Of a stretch of 64,000 nt of DNA, positions 11,017 to 21,866 are shown one piece after another. Source of the stretch: Silene latifolia (taxonomy: Eukaryota > Streptophyta > Magnoliopsida > Caryophyllales > Caryophyllaceae); NCBI RefSeq assembly GCF_048544455.1, contig NC_133536.1, positions 200,015,325 to 200,079,324 of the forward strand. The letters are read 5' to 3'. The notes beneath the pieces were generated by a model. That model searched no databases. It was given only the letters and a program-made list of their open reading frames with translations, and was not told where the DNA came from. Numbering within the stretch: the first letter of the stretch is position 1; every line of letters starts with the position of its first letter. The translations under genes and the position numbers were made by a program.

Positions 11017-11198
11017 CAATTGCTTTTTCATATAAATCCGTCACAAATTCTATCATAATTCCGTCTACATTCATGGCATCTATCCTAATTCGGGATTCAA
11101 ACGATAATAAAACATAAATTTTTAACAAAACTAAATCGTAAACTAACCTCGTTACTATCTTCATTGTTGAAATCGTTGTTAAAATCGTTCCCGTTCAT
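8416..11198 (-). pseudogene. MULE transposase (FAR1/MURA type), two exons, frameshifted
   Basis: Exon 1 is 11148-11198 (MNGNDFNNDFNNEDSNE, donor GTTAGT). A 762 bp intron ends with GCGCAG at 10386, and exon 2 continues in frame (VINDGDGVDYSDHF...). Order of parts: an N-terminal FAR1 DNA-binding domain of WRKY-GCM1 type (10385-10040, ending in the FHNHAL His pair), then the MULE transposase core at 9808-9101 (DSTYKTNEYRLPLVEMVG, ..VTDCERGLLNAI.., CLWHI). A SWIM zinc finger follows (CGC...CACSLH, about 8895-8830), then an acidic linker and a Ser/Pro/Thr-rich tail to 8416. About four single-base frame changes separate these parts, near 10130, 9845, 9805 and 9085, so this copy is inactive. It reads away from the right end of the element, opposite to the PMD gene. 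Confidence 0.85.
10386..11147 (-). other. First intron of the transposase gene with CGTC hairpin array
   Basis: The intron contains poly-A and poly-T tracts around 10735-11020 bracketing repeated CCCAGACGAAGGA / TCCTTCGTC motifs, and then repeated ACGAGTCGGAAA units of about 70 bp (10495-10725). The arrangement mirrors the first intron of the PMD gene at the other end of the element. Confidence 0.6.
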
Positions 11199-11434
11199 GT
11201 TGTTAATTACAAAACCCGACTTTTTTTTTTTTTGTTTGAAATATTTTAGTGAGACGGTGACTTGTGTTTTAGTGAGACGGTAATTTCATTTCTGTTTTGA
11301 GACGGAAATTGCATTTTGGTGAGACCAATATGGAGTCATGATATGGAGGGCAAACTTGGAATTTTACGTTAATTGTCGACGATATTTAGTAATTTGTCGA
11401 CGACGTATAGCAGGACCCTTTTTTTTTGGTACAT
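10440..11434 (-). repeat. Right long terminal inverted repeat of the MULE
   Basis: The tip (11350-11425) is the inverted counterpart of 3001-3080, and the motif array at 10735-11020 is the inverted counterpart of 3390-3575. It covers the leader, first exon and first intron of the transposase gene. Confidence 0.7.
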
Positions 11435-11450
11435 GGCTGATCTTATTGTT
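11435..11450. repeat. Right flanking direct repeat of the MULE (16 bp)
   Basis: Exact second copy of the 16 bp repeat at 2977-2992. Confidence 0.7.
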
Positions 11451-14052
11451 CAATCACAAATTGTTTGATATGACCACTTGATGTATAAGACTAGTATAAT
11501 AACAAGAAGTCTTACATAAATTAGTTCATAAATTTGCTAAAAAAATATTTTATTTTCTTAACCAGTATTTTTATATTGATCACTTACATATTTAAATATA
11601 ACAGTATTTTACATAAAATAACGGGTTATTAAAATAAAGTTAAAATATAAATATGCCAAAATATTAATTTTGGGCCATTTCCTTATTTGAGTAGTCATAT
11701 ACTATAAAACGTCATATGCGAAAGTTGTTGTTTAATCATGATTGGCTAATAACGAGTATAAATGAAGATTCCAAAAGGATTTTAAAACGTTTTCTTTTAG
11801 CACTTAAATTTTTCTTTTTTTCAAAATTTAGGTGAAATTATTTGTTCTAAATAGGTAGGATTGTGAGTTTTTTTTTAGTCAAGTCCTTCATAAAACACTT
11901 TTTTTCTAAAAAAAAAAACTACAAAACACCAGATATCAGTTAGAGACATACAATATAACAGTCCGACCGAACACTGTCCTGAAACAACCCCGATAAGACG
12001 GGTGTGTATCTTTGGGCCTATATTATTCCCTCTTAAGTCCAAAAGCACAAGGCCTTATTACTAGTGTGGTGAATAAAAGCTATTATAAATATATCATAAA
12101 CTTTCCAATTTCTCCGCGATATGTTACAACTTTTTCACAATCACTTGGCGTATTACATATAAGATCTAATCATAGTAACTCTACGTTCATTCAGAATATC
12201 ACCTAATGACCATTATCCTAGTAGATTGTTGTTATTTTTCGATATACTAATTGCTAACTTTTGAAATATTTCTTTTGATTTTAAGACAAAGTTGTTATGT
12301 TACATTATGGCTTTTGTTTTAACTTTGTTTTTTTCTTGAAATTTCATACACGAGTAAAATCCTCTCTGAAATAACAGTTTTATCAAGTAACCTAATATAA
12401 CAAAATAATCAATCTTATGCATACTCATTTAGTGCAAAACCCTTAAAAATACAATTGTTTGAGTTTATTTTAGACCACTACTAAACTAACAAAACGTCCA
12501 ACTTTATACCTCGTAAAAGAAATGGAACGATTATTATTGGCCACATAATTAAGAGGGCACCATGGTTCGACAGATTGCCAAGAATATGTTCTACATTTCC
12601 TTTTCCCTATCTCTTATACTTGTACTCCATAATTCTATTCGTCAAAACATGTTATTTATACGTCTTCCAAAATGTACTACCTCACCAGTCCCTTTCTCTT
12701 TATTTTTCTACGTCTTTATGCCTCCCTAACCGAATACACACCATTTTGTTTGATTTATTTTAAGTATACATTTCGTTATATTATTATACTCCGTACAATA
12801 CAATTTATCAAATAATATCATTACATAATGTATAATAGTCTCGCACTATTATGAAATAAAATGTATTAAGTTATAATGAAATTATTGGACACCGTGCATG
12901 CAATGGATTTATTCGAAACCGAATGATATTAGTGGGTGACACTACATATGTATATTGACCTGACTGATAGCATATTTGGTACAAATAGAATACGTAACGA
13001 ATTGATGCTTAAGCAATGTGGATAACCCAAGCATAAGCATAAATAAAGCATTAAAGGGTTCCTGAGTACGTACGTGGTGACTTGATATGCTTTGCAAGGT
13101 CGATATATAGTCTTTGGGAATACTTAAGACAAGTACGTGTCGTAAGACACTTAAATTGGATAAAACAGCGTAAAAGTCATCAACACATGGTCTTATGCTT
13201 TCATTATTAAAGATCATATATACTCCTTATATATATCAACATTAGATCCAATAATTATAAGTATACTTAACTACCAATAACCTAAGAGATACCTGCAACG
13301 TAACGCATACAATTAGTGCAAATGGGACAAGGGTGAAACTTATTTTTGTAAAATGTGTCATTTTATAATTAGGAATTCTTCTTTTTTTTCCGCGAAAATA
13401 ATATATATGGATTATGTAATAGGAAAATGAAAAGTAATGAACAATGTTTAGTAAAGTATAAAAATGTATTAGTAATTTTAAAAGGTATATGAAAATTATT
13501 ACTATGATTATAAAACACGTCAAAAAAATTAAGAAGATAACCAACAGGATATATATAAAGACTACGATAGTTGCTTGCGTTAGGAAAATCCTTGATTCCA
13601 CTAACATACGTCTTGTGCCACGAGCGGAGGTAAATCAGTTATGCTTCAATTAAGGGTATTACTCACATACTAATATGTTGGCCATTTTTCATGGTATGTT
13701 AGTAGTGTAGTACCTCTAAGGTGGTAATATATACTTGATCCAATTAAAATCCTTCTGCAGTAATTAAGCGTGTTTGTCGAGAATAATATCAGAATAATTA
13801 ACTTTTGGGAAGTCCTCATTTAACAAAAAACCAAGTGTGGAATAAGTCGGTCACTTAATTCCTTTCTTTTGAGTTTAAGAATTCGATCCCTAACAATGAA
13901 AATGGAACAAATTTCTTGACTCTTAACGGCCTACATTTTCCGAGAGCACTAGCAACGACAAGATCAATTACTATTGAAATGTGGCATTATGCCCGGTCTT
14001 TATTAAGCTAGGCAGACACCATGCATAATCTAGCATGGAAGTAGGTTTATCT
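11451..14052. other. AT-rich DNA without recognised gene
   Basis: No open frame here resembles a protein. Long A/T tracts, one TACTCCGTA nonamer (12787-12795) and short ORFs coding only hydrophobic or low-complexity peptides are all I see. Confidence 0.6.
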
Positions 14053-14110
14053 GCCTTTTTTGCTGAATTTTTTGGTTAATAAGTGTTCATTAGCAAGCTA
14101 ATTAGGAAAT

Positions 14111-14968
14111 GGAAAATGAGATGGCGACACCGGGTGTTACTCAAATTGAGCGACACCCGGGGTATTATTGTAACTTACCTATGCATTTTAGTTTCCCTCC
14201 ATCTAAATTCAAATTTTAAACTAATTAGTGTTAAAGGGTGGTTTAGAAACTTAACATTAATTAATGAACTAATTTAACAATAATGATAATAAAAAATAAA
14301 TTAAAAAAATTGAAAGATTTTGTATGATATTGGTGTGCAATATAGGTGGAACAATCTCATAAGCAATTAAGCAAATAAACTACTGATAATAAATGGCGAG
14401 TGTTTGCAAAGTTCTAATTTGTTCTTCCATATGATGAATGCCAAAGATAATTCTAAATTCTAACAAGGTCAATCCTGTTTACTTGAAGCGTCCGATTTGT
14501 GAATTTTGTCTCCCACCAAAACCAATGTTAATGTGTTCTTCCTTTTGTTTATTAAAACACAACAAATTTAATGAACAATTTATATTTTATCTTTCATTTG
14601 TGCAATTGAACATATTTTAACAATTACTTGAATCTAGTGAAAAATTTCCATAAGGTATTTGTCGTTTTACGTTTGGCAATAGAATTCTTTTTTTTTTTTT
14701 GTTAATCGGTAAACGTATGATTTGATGATGAAGATAAAGATGTGTTTGTTACGATATGTATCTTGTATATAAGATATAGTTTAGTTTTAGTTAGTACGGA
14801 GTATCTTTTATATTATATTTTGTTAATATAATAGATTGTGAATTACAATTTTATCCTTGGGATATTGGCGCAAAATGAAAAGTACAATTTACTTTTTAAT
14901 TTTTTTCTATTATTTTATTAGGGTGTTACCGAGTTTCGGTAACACCCGGTGTCGCCCTAGCACTCCCG
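14111..14968. mobile_element. Non-autonomous Mutator-type element, 858 bp, 9 bp target duplication
   Basis: TTAGGAAAT is present at 14102-14110 and again at 14969-14977. The two ends are inverted copies sharing GGCGACACCGGGTGTTAC and, further in, GACACCC. The 9 bp duplication and lack of coding capacity fit a small MULE. It sits in the left arm of the element at 14053-15452, so it is the younger of the two. Confidence 0.8.
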
Positions 14969-15054
14969 TTAGGAAATTAGTGTTACTTTCAAACTATTTT
15001 GGTTCATACTGTCCACGTCATCATTTTTTATTTTTTTTCAATTTTTATACAAAA

Positions 15055-15320
15055 CCGCTAAGAAATCTAGCGGCTTTACAAAATGTCATCGTCCAAATAT
15101 TTATATCAGTTTTATTAAAAAAAAAAATGAAAAGCAATGCAGCTGAGATTCTCAGCGGCTTATTATTCCACCAATTTTCAACAATTTGCATTAGGTACAC
15201 TACAAAATGACAGTACTGATATGGTAAGCCGCTAAGATTCCTAGCGGTTTTGACTTTTATATATATAAAAAAAAAAAAAAAAAAAACTAAATGAAGCCGC
15301 TAGGTTTCTTAGCGGTTTCA
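15055..15320. repeat. Four imperfect hairpins of the CCGCTAAG..TAGCGG type
   Basis: The hairpins lie at about 15055-15076, 15139-15162, 15223-15247 and 15295-15319. Each pairs (C)CGCTAAG-like with CTTAGCGG-like sequence over a short loop. They are evenly spaced inside the TIR element. Confidence 0.75.
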
Positions 15321-15618
15321 TATAAAAATTGGAAAAAAAATAAAAAGGGATGACGTGGATACTATGGACCCAAATAATTTCAAATAAACGCTAATTACCT
15401 AATTATTTTGCTAATTAACGCTAATTAACCAAAAAATTCTTTTTTTGCTGGCTATATATACACTAACGGTTAATTTGATACAGCATCGCAAGTACGTCGA
15501 TCATAATTTGATTCTATTCCAATTCCTCAATCATAAATATATACTTCTATCTATCAAATCCAGTGACTTTGTAAGACCGCTTTATAAAATGAGATGCGAA
15601 ACTAGGAGACCAAGGTTC

Positions 15619-16170
15619 TAGGGATGTCAATGGATCGGGTTCGGGTCGGGTGAAGCCTCATCCGTCATCCATCCGTCCTTTTAAAATCTCATCCAACCCG
15701 TCCGTCATCCGTGAAACATATCATCCGTCATCCATCCATCCATCATCCATGGATGAAACGGGTGGATCGGGTGATAAACGGGTGTTGTGTATTTATATAT
15801 TTCAAGTTAAAAAAAATGAAGATTTTTTTTTTCGCTACAAAAATAAAGTTAGATAATTATTTTAGTGTAACTTTCTAGTGGGTAGGTTCACAAAATATTT
15901 ATATTGAGAGTAGAAAAATATGAAAATTTAAATATTTTATATCTTAATAATGTGTTATATGTAAAAAAAAATTAAATAAAAAATAATAAAATCGGGTGAT
16001 GGATGGATGGCGGGTGGATGACGGGTGGAATTTCTTCATCCAACCCATCCGTCATCCATCATCCGTTTCATCCGTCATCCATCCATCATCCATTTAAATC
16101 GGGTTTTCATCCATCTTTTAGGATCGGGTGGATCGGGTTTTGATGGATGCGGGTAAAATTGGCATCCCTA
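15619..16170. mobile_element. Non-autonomous hAT element (552 bp) with GGATGACGGATG repeats
   Basis: The ends TAGGGATGTCAAT and ATTGGCATCCCTA are inverted repeats of hAT type. The 8 bp CAAGGTTC lies immediately outside both ends (15611-15618 and 16171-16178). The subterminal parts consist of CATCCGTCATCCATCC-like repeats on one side and their complement on the other. No coding capacity. Confidence 0.9.
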
Positions 16171-16314
16171 CAAGGTTCTAACTTCTAAGCCACTAAATTA
16201 TTTGATCACTATCTACCATGCTTCATTTATATATGTCAGATGTTTGTAATGTGCACAAAAGATTACATAGCTAGCTGTTGGGGTTTGAATTCAGGTTATG
16301 AGTATTATCCTTTA

Positions 16315-17560
16315 CTAGTATTGGTGCCCGGCTTCGCCCGGGATATCTCTTCTTACCATTAATTTTTTTTTCATTAAATAAAATTACTTAAAGTTGCATA
16401 ACTCATAAATTTATTATTAATATATTTTTTATAACATGTCCTAAAATTACGATGAAATAAATTTTGAGACAAATTCACTACTCTCGCTATTAATATTTTA
16501 CTTTTATTAATGAAACAATAGTAATAACATTTCACTACTTACCCGTAATCATTGTTACTTTCAGTACTCCCGCCGTAATTATTGTTACTGTCACTACTGG
16601 CCTATTAATATTGATAATTTCACTACTCCCGCCGTAATTATTGTTACTTTCACTATTGCCGCATTAATATTGATTATTTCACTACTCCCGTTGTTGTTTC
16701 TACCACTTTCACTAATCTCGTTGCTAATATTGTTACTTTTACTATTCAAATGAGTGATATGTTACTACAACTCTTTTCTTTACTGACGAAATTACTTTTA
16801 CTACCTAGGCATGTAATTTTAAGAGGATTATATATTTATATAAATATATTACATATATGCATTAAATCAAATCGAAAGAATTATGCAATATTATATACTA
16901 TGGAATCTAACCTGAATTATTTATAACCTACTTATTATATTTTTGTATGTTAAATAATTAACATCTCTATGCATCTAATAAACTATAAAGTTTAATAAAA
17001 TTGCATAGATTTTAAATTTAATATATAATTTTATGATGATAATAATTACCATAAATGTGCATGTTTATACTAATTAATTATTTTATTTTAAGGAAATTGA
17101 CCATCTTCTAGTCTTCTATAACTTAACCAACTAAATTAGCTGACATTGCACCACAATATTTATTATATAGTCTAATCGCGTAAAACGGTATAATGCATAG
17201 AAATAATAGTAATTATTGTATAGTCTCACCACGTAAGGTCTTTTAATATATTAAAACACTTAATTCATTGAAAATAATACATAAAAATTAAATGGTTTAA
17301 CCAATAAAAAGAGCATCTTACAGCAAACGGTCTAATAATATAATTTATATTTATATTTATTCTATAAGGTTAGATCACAATTTTTTTTAGTACATATAAG
17401 ATCATATCGTAGTAAATTAAAATAGATATACGTGTTCTTTAAACTCTTTCCCGCTTCTAAGCCAAGGAGGGGCGTAGTAATAGAGAGGAGAAGGTCATTT
17501 TATTGAAAAGCTATATATCATAAAATCGGAAATGTTAGCCAATATCCTAGTATAGTTAGA
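16315..17560 (-). mobile_element. Possible Helitron (minus strand); 3' end clear, 5' end tentative
   Basis: On the minus strand the 3' terminus is CTAG (16315-16318), preceded by a GC-rich hairpin CCCGGGCGAAGCCGGGC at about 16329-16345, the hallmark of plant Helitron ends. A possible 5' end (TCTAACTATACTAGGATA on the minus strand) lies at 17560, but its flanking base does not fit the usual A/T insertion rule. Confidence 0.4.
16455..16760. repeat. Degenerate tandem repeat, about 30 bp unit
   Basis: Units of the type ATTGTTACTTTCACTACTCC with GCCGTAAT linkers recur about eight times with much drift. Confidence 0.6.
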
Positions 17561-18040
17561 ATTATCTTTTTAAAATTTTAACTAATCGTTATTTTTACAT
17601 AAATTCTAAAATAAGACCGTTTTTGTTCAATAAACTCGTAAACAATAAGATATATACGAACTAAAGCGCAAGTAAATAAGTGATGAATATAATATCCACT
17701 TGTCTAAGTTACGAGATCATACCATAGTCATGGACCTCATAGCCTAACTTTCATAATAAATGATGAATGAATAATATAGGTGAGCAGTGAGTACACTCTT
17801 GCTCCTACTTCAGTTGCATACATTGCACGGAATTACAACATGTGATAATCGACATTATTGCATAGTACTACCTTGCTTTCTATAAATATATACTGAGAAA
17901 TATAAATGCGGTTGGTATCTTTATACGGTTATATTCGTCTTTAATGTAAATGAGTCAAATACAAACTCATATAAGTGTATAATTACTACTAGTAATACAA
18001 TTTTTGTTTAGAGGAGTTAAAAAGTCACGCTTATTAAATA

Positions 18041-18075
18041 CTAGGTAGTATTCCGCGCTTCGCGCGGCCTGTTTG
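18041..18075 (-). mobile_element. Helitron 3' terminus (minus strand), 5' end not found
   Basis: CTAG at 18041-18044 is preceded on the minus strand by the hairpin CCGCGCGAAGCGCGG. The rest of the element extends rightward but I could not locate its start before the hAT element at 18551. Confidence 0.5.
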
Positions 18076-18550
18076 AAAATTTTATTATTATAATTGAAGA
18101 AAAATAATATAATTCACATATATGACATTTAATATCTTTACATATAAATAAAAATAAATTAATTTTCTCAACTCTTATTTTCTTAGATTTAACTTTAATG
18201 TTTTAAAATAAAATACATATAGTTTTAGTTATAACTAATAATGATAGATTGATAGTTAGCTATTCACGATAACCTTATTATATAAATAATTTTGTGCCTT
18301 ATCAAATATCATATTAATTAAAATAAATGTATTCGAATAATACAACAATCAACATTAAGTTAAATCATTTCACAATACGTTATGTTCCAAATCAATTAAT
18401 ATTTGTTCAAATCAATGTGAATATAATTTGATGCATTTTTCAATTTTTAATGTATAACGTGTGATGTTTATGTATCAAACATATAGGGTCAAAGCTCAAC
18501 TTATTTGAATGTTTTGGTTGTGTATATCTTGCATATGCTATATGTCAAAC

Positions 18551-20815
18551 CAGAGAAGCTTCGACACTCCAGGTAGGTGGGGTGTCGAGTGTCGACACGA
18601 CACTTCACCAGACACGACACCTGACACGTCTGGGATACTGCACAGTACGACACGACTCCCGACACTTTTGCACAGTGATAGTCAGAAGTATTTCAAGGAA
18701 GATGGAGAAGAGAGAGCAAGAAAAGATGAAGAAATAACGTGGGAAAGATGAAAAGGGTTAAAGAAGAGAGAGAAATGTGGGGAAATGTTAAAATATAAAA
18801 GAAGAGAGAGGCTGCAGTGCATATTTAATGGTCTATTAATCTATTTTATTTCCCCATAAAATTACTCATGCAATTGAAAACTGAAAAGTTGGACTTTTGA
18901 AATAAACTAGTTTTGTTACCCGTGCAATGCACGGGATAAATATAAGTGTTCTTACTAAAATTTAGACATGCTTCTTAATTGTCAAAAGTGAACTATAATG
19001 ATTAAATAAACTAAATGTACAACAAATTCTTGCAGAAATCAAGATATATTAGTACATGACAATAATTACATATTGTGTTTGAAACATAAATAGTTTGATT
19101 CACGGAAAAAAAAAATATGAGAAAGTGAAAAAAAAAATCCTAATATGAACAAAATAGTTATCCAAAATATATTTTACAAACTTTACAACCCATTGACATG
19201 TGACACAAAATAGTTTTAACTATTAGCTTTCACTTTAGTCTTATGACTTTTGACTATCTTCAGTCTTCAAACTACTTGCATGATGCTCTACCATATCTAT
19301 ATTCACGTGCCTTTGATGATGTTGTAGAATTGATACACATGTTTTATTGATCAAAAGGGAAAACATCAACATGACGAATATTTGACAAAAGAATCAAAAT
19401 ATTCTCACATGTAGACCATTTAAATTAACACAAATAAAAAGTATAAATTCAAATATAAAGCAAACAATTCATAAAACGAATAACATAAAAAATTAAAATA
19501 TACTTTATCATACTACAAAACAACAACAACAATAACAATTTCATATAGGGGATGTTAATTTCATTTTTACATACCATAGGTCCATACTCACCATAATCAA
19601 ATATGGTATTCAACCATGAAATATAGTATGTAATTTGGAAATTCATGTTCAATGGATATTAAATGGATGTTTAGTGAATGGAAACTATTAGTTTTATATC
19701 CATTATAAAACCATTTTCTTTTCATTTATTTTGTGAGTTATGAGTATTATTAAATAAGATAATTGATTAGTGAAGACCTCAAGAGTTAAATTAAATAGGA
19801 AAAATGTTAATCAAAATTATGGGTGTTCAATTGCCTATTTTTTAGATACGTGAATAGTTTTTCACGTAATAAGTAAATTGGACTAATGTTAAAATTATTA
19901 TTATTATTATTGATCTTAAATTGTGGTTGAAATAAAATGTCATACTTTTACTTTTAGGAATGTTATAAACTACAGAATTATATTTATTTTTAATTAAAAA
20001 GGTGTTCATTTTAGGAAAGTAAAGTATAACAATTTATAGAAAAAAATATACAACACCTCCAACCAACACTTAATCAAATTTATAAATTTTAAAAAAAATA
20101 AGTATAAAGAACTTTTAATGAATTCATTAACGTGTTTTATTACAAAAATTCCAATTAAAATGTTAATTTTATTATGAATTATGAAATTTGGATTTTAATT
20201 TGTATAGATTTCATCACTTTTGAATTTTTTTTAACCCATGAATATTTAATGTATACAATTAATTTAAGAATAATGAGAATATCCTTCGATTTGGTTTAAC
20301 TTATATGTTACAAAAATTATGAAATTTGGAAGTGAATTTGTATAGATTACATCACTTTTGAATTTTTTTTAACTCATGAAATATTTAATGTATATAATTA
20401 ATTTAAGAATAATGATAATATCATTTGATTTACTTTAACTTATATGTTAAAAAATATATGATGACACTTTTGTAAGGAATTTTAGTAATAATTAATACAA
20501 ATTAAAAAAGTATGAAAATGCAACATGGAATAAAATTTAACGATTATGCCACATGGAATTAAATTTAATGCTTTAAGAAGCCTTTTAACTATATTGTATA
20601 GATTTGTCCTTTCCCATGTAAAAAAATGATATTAATAAACTATATTTACTATTTATTTGTAAGCTTTTAATTTCGAAGTGTCGTATCGGTGTCTCTAAAG
20701 TCGGTCAAGACACTTGTTTGACCGCATCCCCGTGTCACTTAAATTTTAGAATCACGTGTCCGACACTCCGATACGCGTCGGATACGACACTTCTTTGCCG
20801 AGTCTGAGTAACACT
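18551..20815. mobile_element. hAT-type element with CGACAC-rich ends, enlarged by a Helitron insertion
   Basis: The left end starts CAGAGAAGCTTCGACACTCC. The right end, read inverted, starts CAGTGTTACTCAGACTCGGC. Both ends are rich in GTCGGACAC/GTGTCG motifs in opposite orientation. Flanks are TGTCAAAC and GGTCAAAC, a 7 of 8 match. Removing the Helitron (18907-20602) leaves about 570 bp. No transposase is recognised. Confidence 0.65.
18907..20602 (-). mobile_element. Non-autonomous Helitron (1.7 kb) inside a hAT element
   Basis: On the minus strand the 5' end is TCTATACAATATAGTTAAAAGG, starting at 20602 with flanking A. The 3' end is the hairpin CCCGTGCATTGCACGGG, a short spacer and CTAG at 18907, followed by T. 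This fits A|T insertion and the classic plant Helitron ends. No Rep/helicase coding is visible. The interior is very AT-rich and has a tandem pair of about 180 bp at 20160-20460. Confidence 0.75.
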
Positions 20816-20873
20816 GGTCAAACAACATATTTATAAGAAATTTGTACCTTTTGTTTTTTGAAACAACTATATA

Positions 20874-21132
20874 CTTCCTCCATTCCAATGAGTTGTATAC
20901 ATTTGCATTATACACGTACATCAATGCACGTTTTCTTTTACTCATATCTTTAGCTACACATTGCTAAAAATTATAAAAATTTGATATTCATAACGTATTC
21001 GATAAGACGATTTTATAAGGATCTCATATGACTATCTTTTATGTTATGTATTAGAAGTTATAATAAAAATTCTCATTACCCATGAATAGTGCACAAAAAG
21101 CAAACGTATGTAACTCATTGGAACGTAGGAAG
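20874..21132. mobile_element. Stowaway-type MITE (259 bp)
   Basis: CTTCCTCCATTCCAATGAGTT at the left end pairs with AACTCATTGGAACGTAGGAAG at the right, each flanked by TA. This is the Tc1/mariner-type Stowaway pattern. Confidence 0.85.
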
Positions 21133-21730
21133 TATAAAATAAGGTTAATTGATAAACAGTACCAATATAATGACCCTTTTTCATAATCAATATCAACATA
21201 ATCAATAATTAGAAATCAGTACCAAAATATTAACTTTTTTCTACGATAGGTATCAAGTCGCCTTAAAACCCCATCTTAACTTACTCGAAAAAGTCCAAAA
21301 AGCCATCATTCAAGTACAAATCTACACTCGTTATCACATTATTTAAAACCTCTTAAATCTCAAATGTATTTTCATTAAGTTTTTCATAATTTTTTCAAAT
21401 ATCTAACTCGTTATCACATTATCACTTGTCTAATATAATTTTTTCACTATCACATCATAAAAACTTATCTCTTAGTAGTTATCTTTATATTTTGTTTTGG
21501 ATAAATTACAAATAACCACCATGTATTTACGTATTTTTACAAATAACCACCTTGTATTTCTGTTTTTACAAATAACCCCCTTACTTTAACATATACTCCC
21601 CAATCACCACCGTATATTTGAACCGATACTCGGTTTTATATTTTCCGACTCGTTAACAAAAAAAATTACGCAAATTACCCATATTACCCTCCTACTTACT
21701 TACATTCACTTACTTTACCGAAACATACTC

Positions 21731-21866
21731 GGTTTCGTCGGTTACGACTACATCTTGTTGTTTCGACATCTTCTTAGCTTTTTGGGTGGTTTTTTTTTTT
21801 TTTTTTTTTTTGTTTGGGAATGAATGTGACTAGCTTCTAGTAGCGATCCCCACAGACGGCGCCAAT
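21731..21866 (-). repeat. Extra copy of the gypsy leader beyond the 3' LTR
   Basis: This stretch repeats 29275-29409, the leader and primer-binding-site region found inside the element next to its 5' LTR. Its presence outside the 3' LTR shows that part of a second element once lay in tandem, sharing this LTR. Confidence 0.8.

Larger units (their letters stand above)
2993..11434. mobile_element. Mutator-like element (MULE), 8.4 kb, with transposase-OTU, PMD and GRF genes
   Basis: The ends are inverted repeats: a 34 bp block at 3013-3046 is exactly the reverse complement of 11371-11404, and looser inverted similarity continues inward for about 1 kb on each side. A 16 bp direct repeat flanks the whole. 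Inside, on the minus strand, are a FAR1/MURA-type transposase and an OTU protease domain; on the plus strand is a plant mobile domain gene. Between them are a small GRF zinc-finger gene, a minisatellite and a telomere-like array. MULEs with extra cargo (for example Ulp1 proteases, and PMD genes) are known in plants. This copy looks defective: the transposase, OTU and PMD reading frames each carry several frameshifts, while the small GRF gene is open. Confidence 0.88.
14053..15452. mobile_element. Non-autonomous TIR element with ~190 bp arms, split by a second element
   Basis: The right end (15452 back to about 15275) is the inverted counterpart of the left end (14053-14110 joined to 14978-15080). 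Both tips read GCC...GAATTTTTTGG, and both inner arms hold TCCACGTCATC-like sequence followed by a hairpin CCGCTAAGAAA(T/C)CTAGCGG. The left arm is interrupted by the insertion at 14111-14968. Without it the element is about 530 bp. Long arms of this kind suggest a Mutator-type MITE, but I did not find its own target duplication. Confidence 0.65.

Noticed and set aside
13242-13607. Hydrophobic 121-residue ORF, minus strand
   Set aside because: Its composition is what AT-rich DNA gives by chance; no leader, promoter or known motif.
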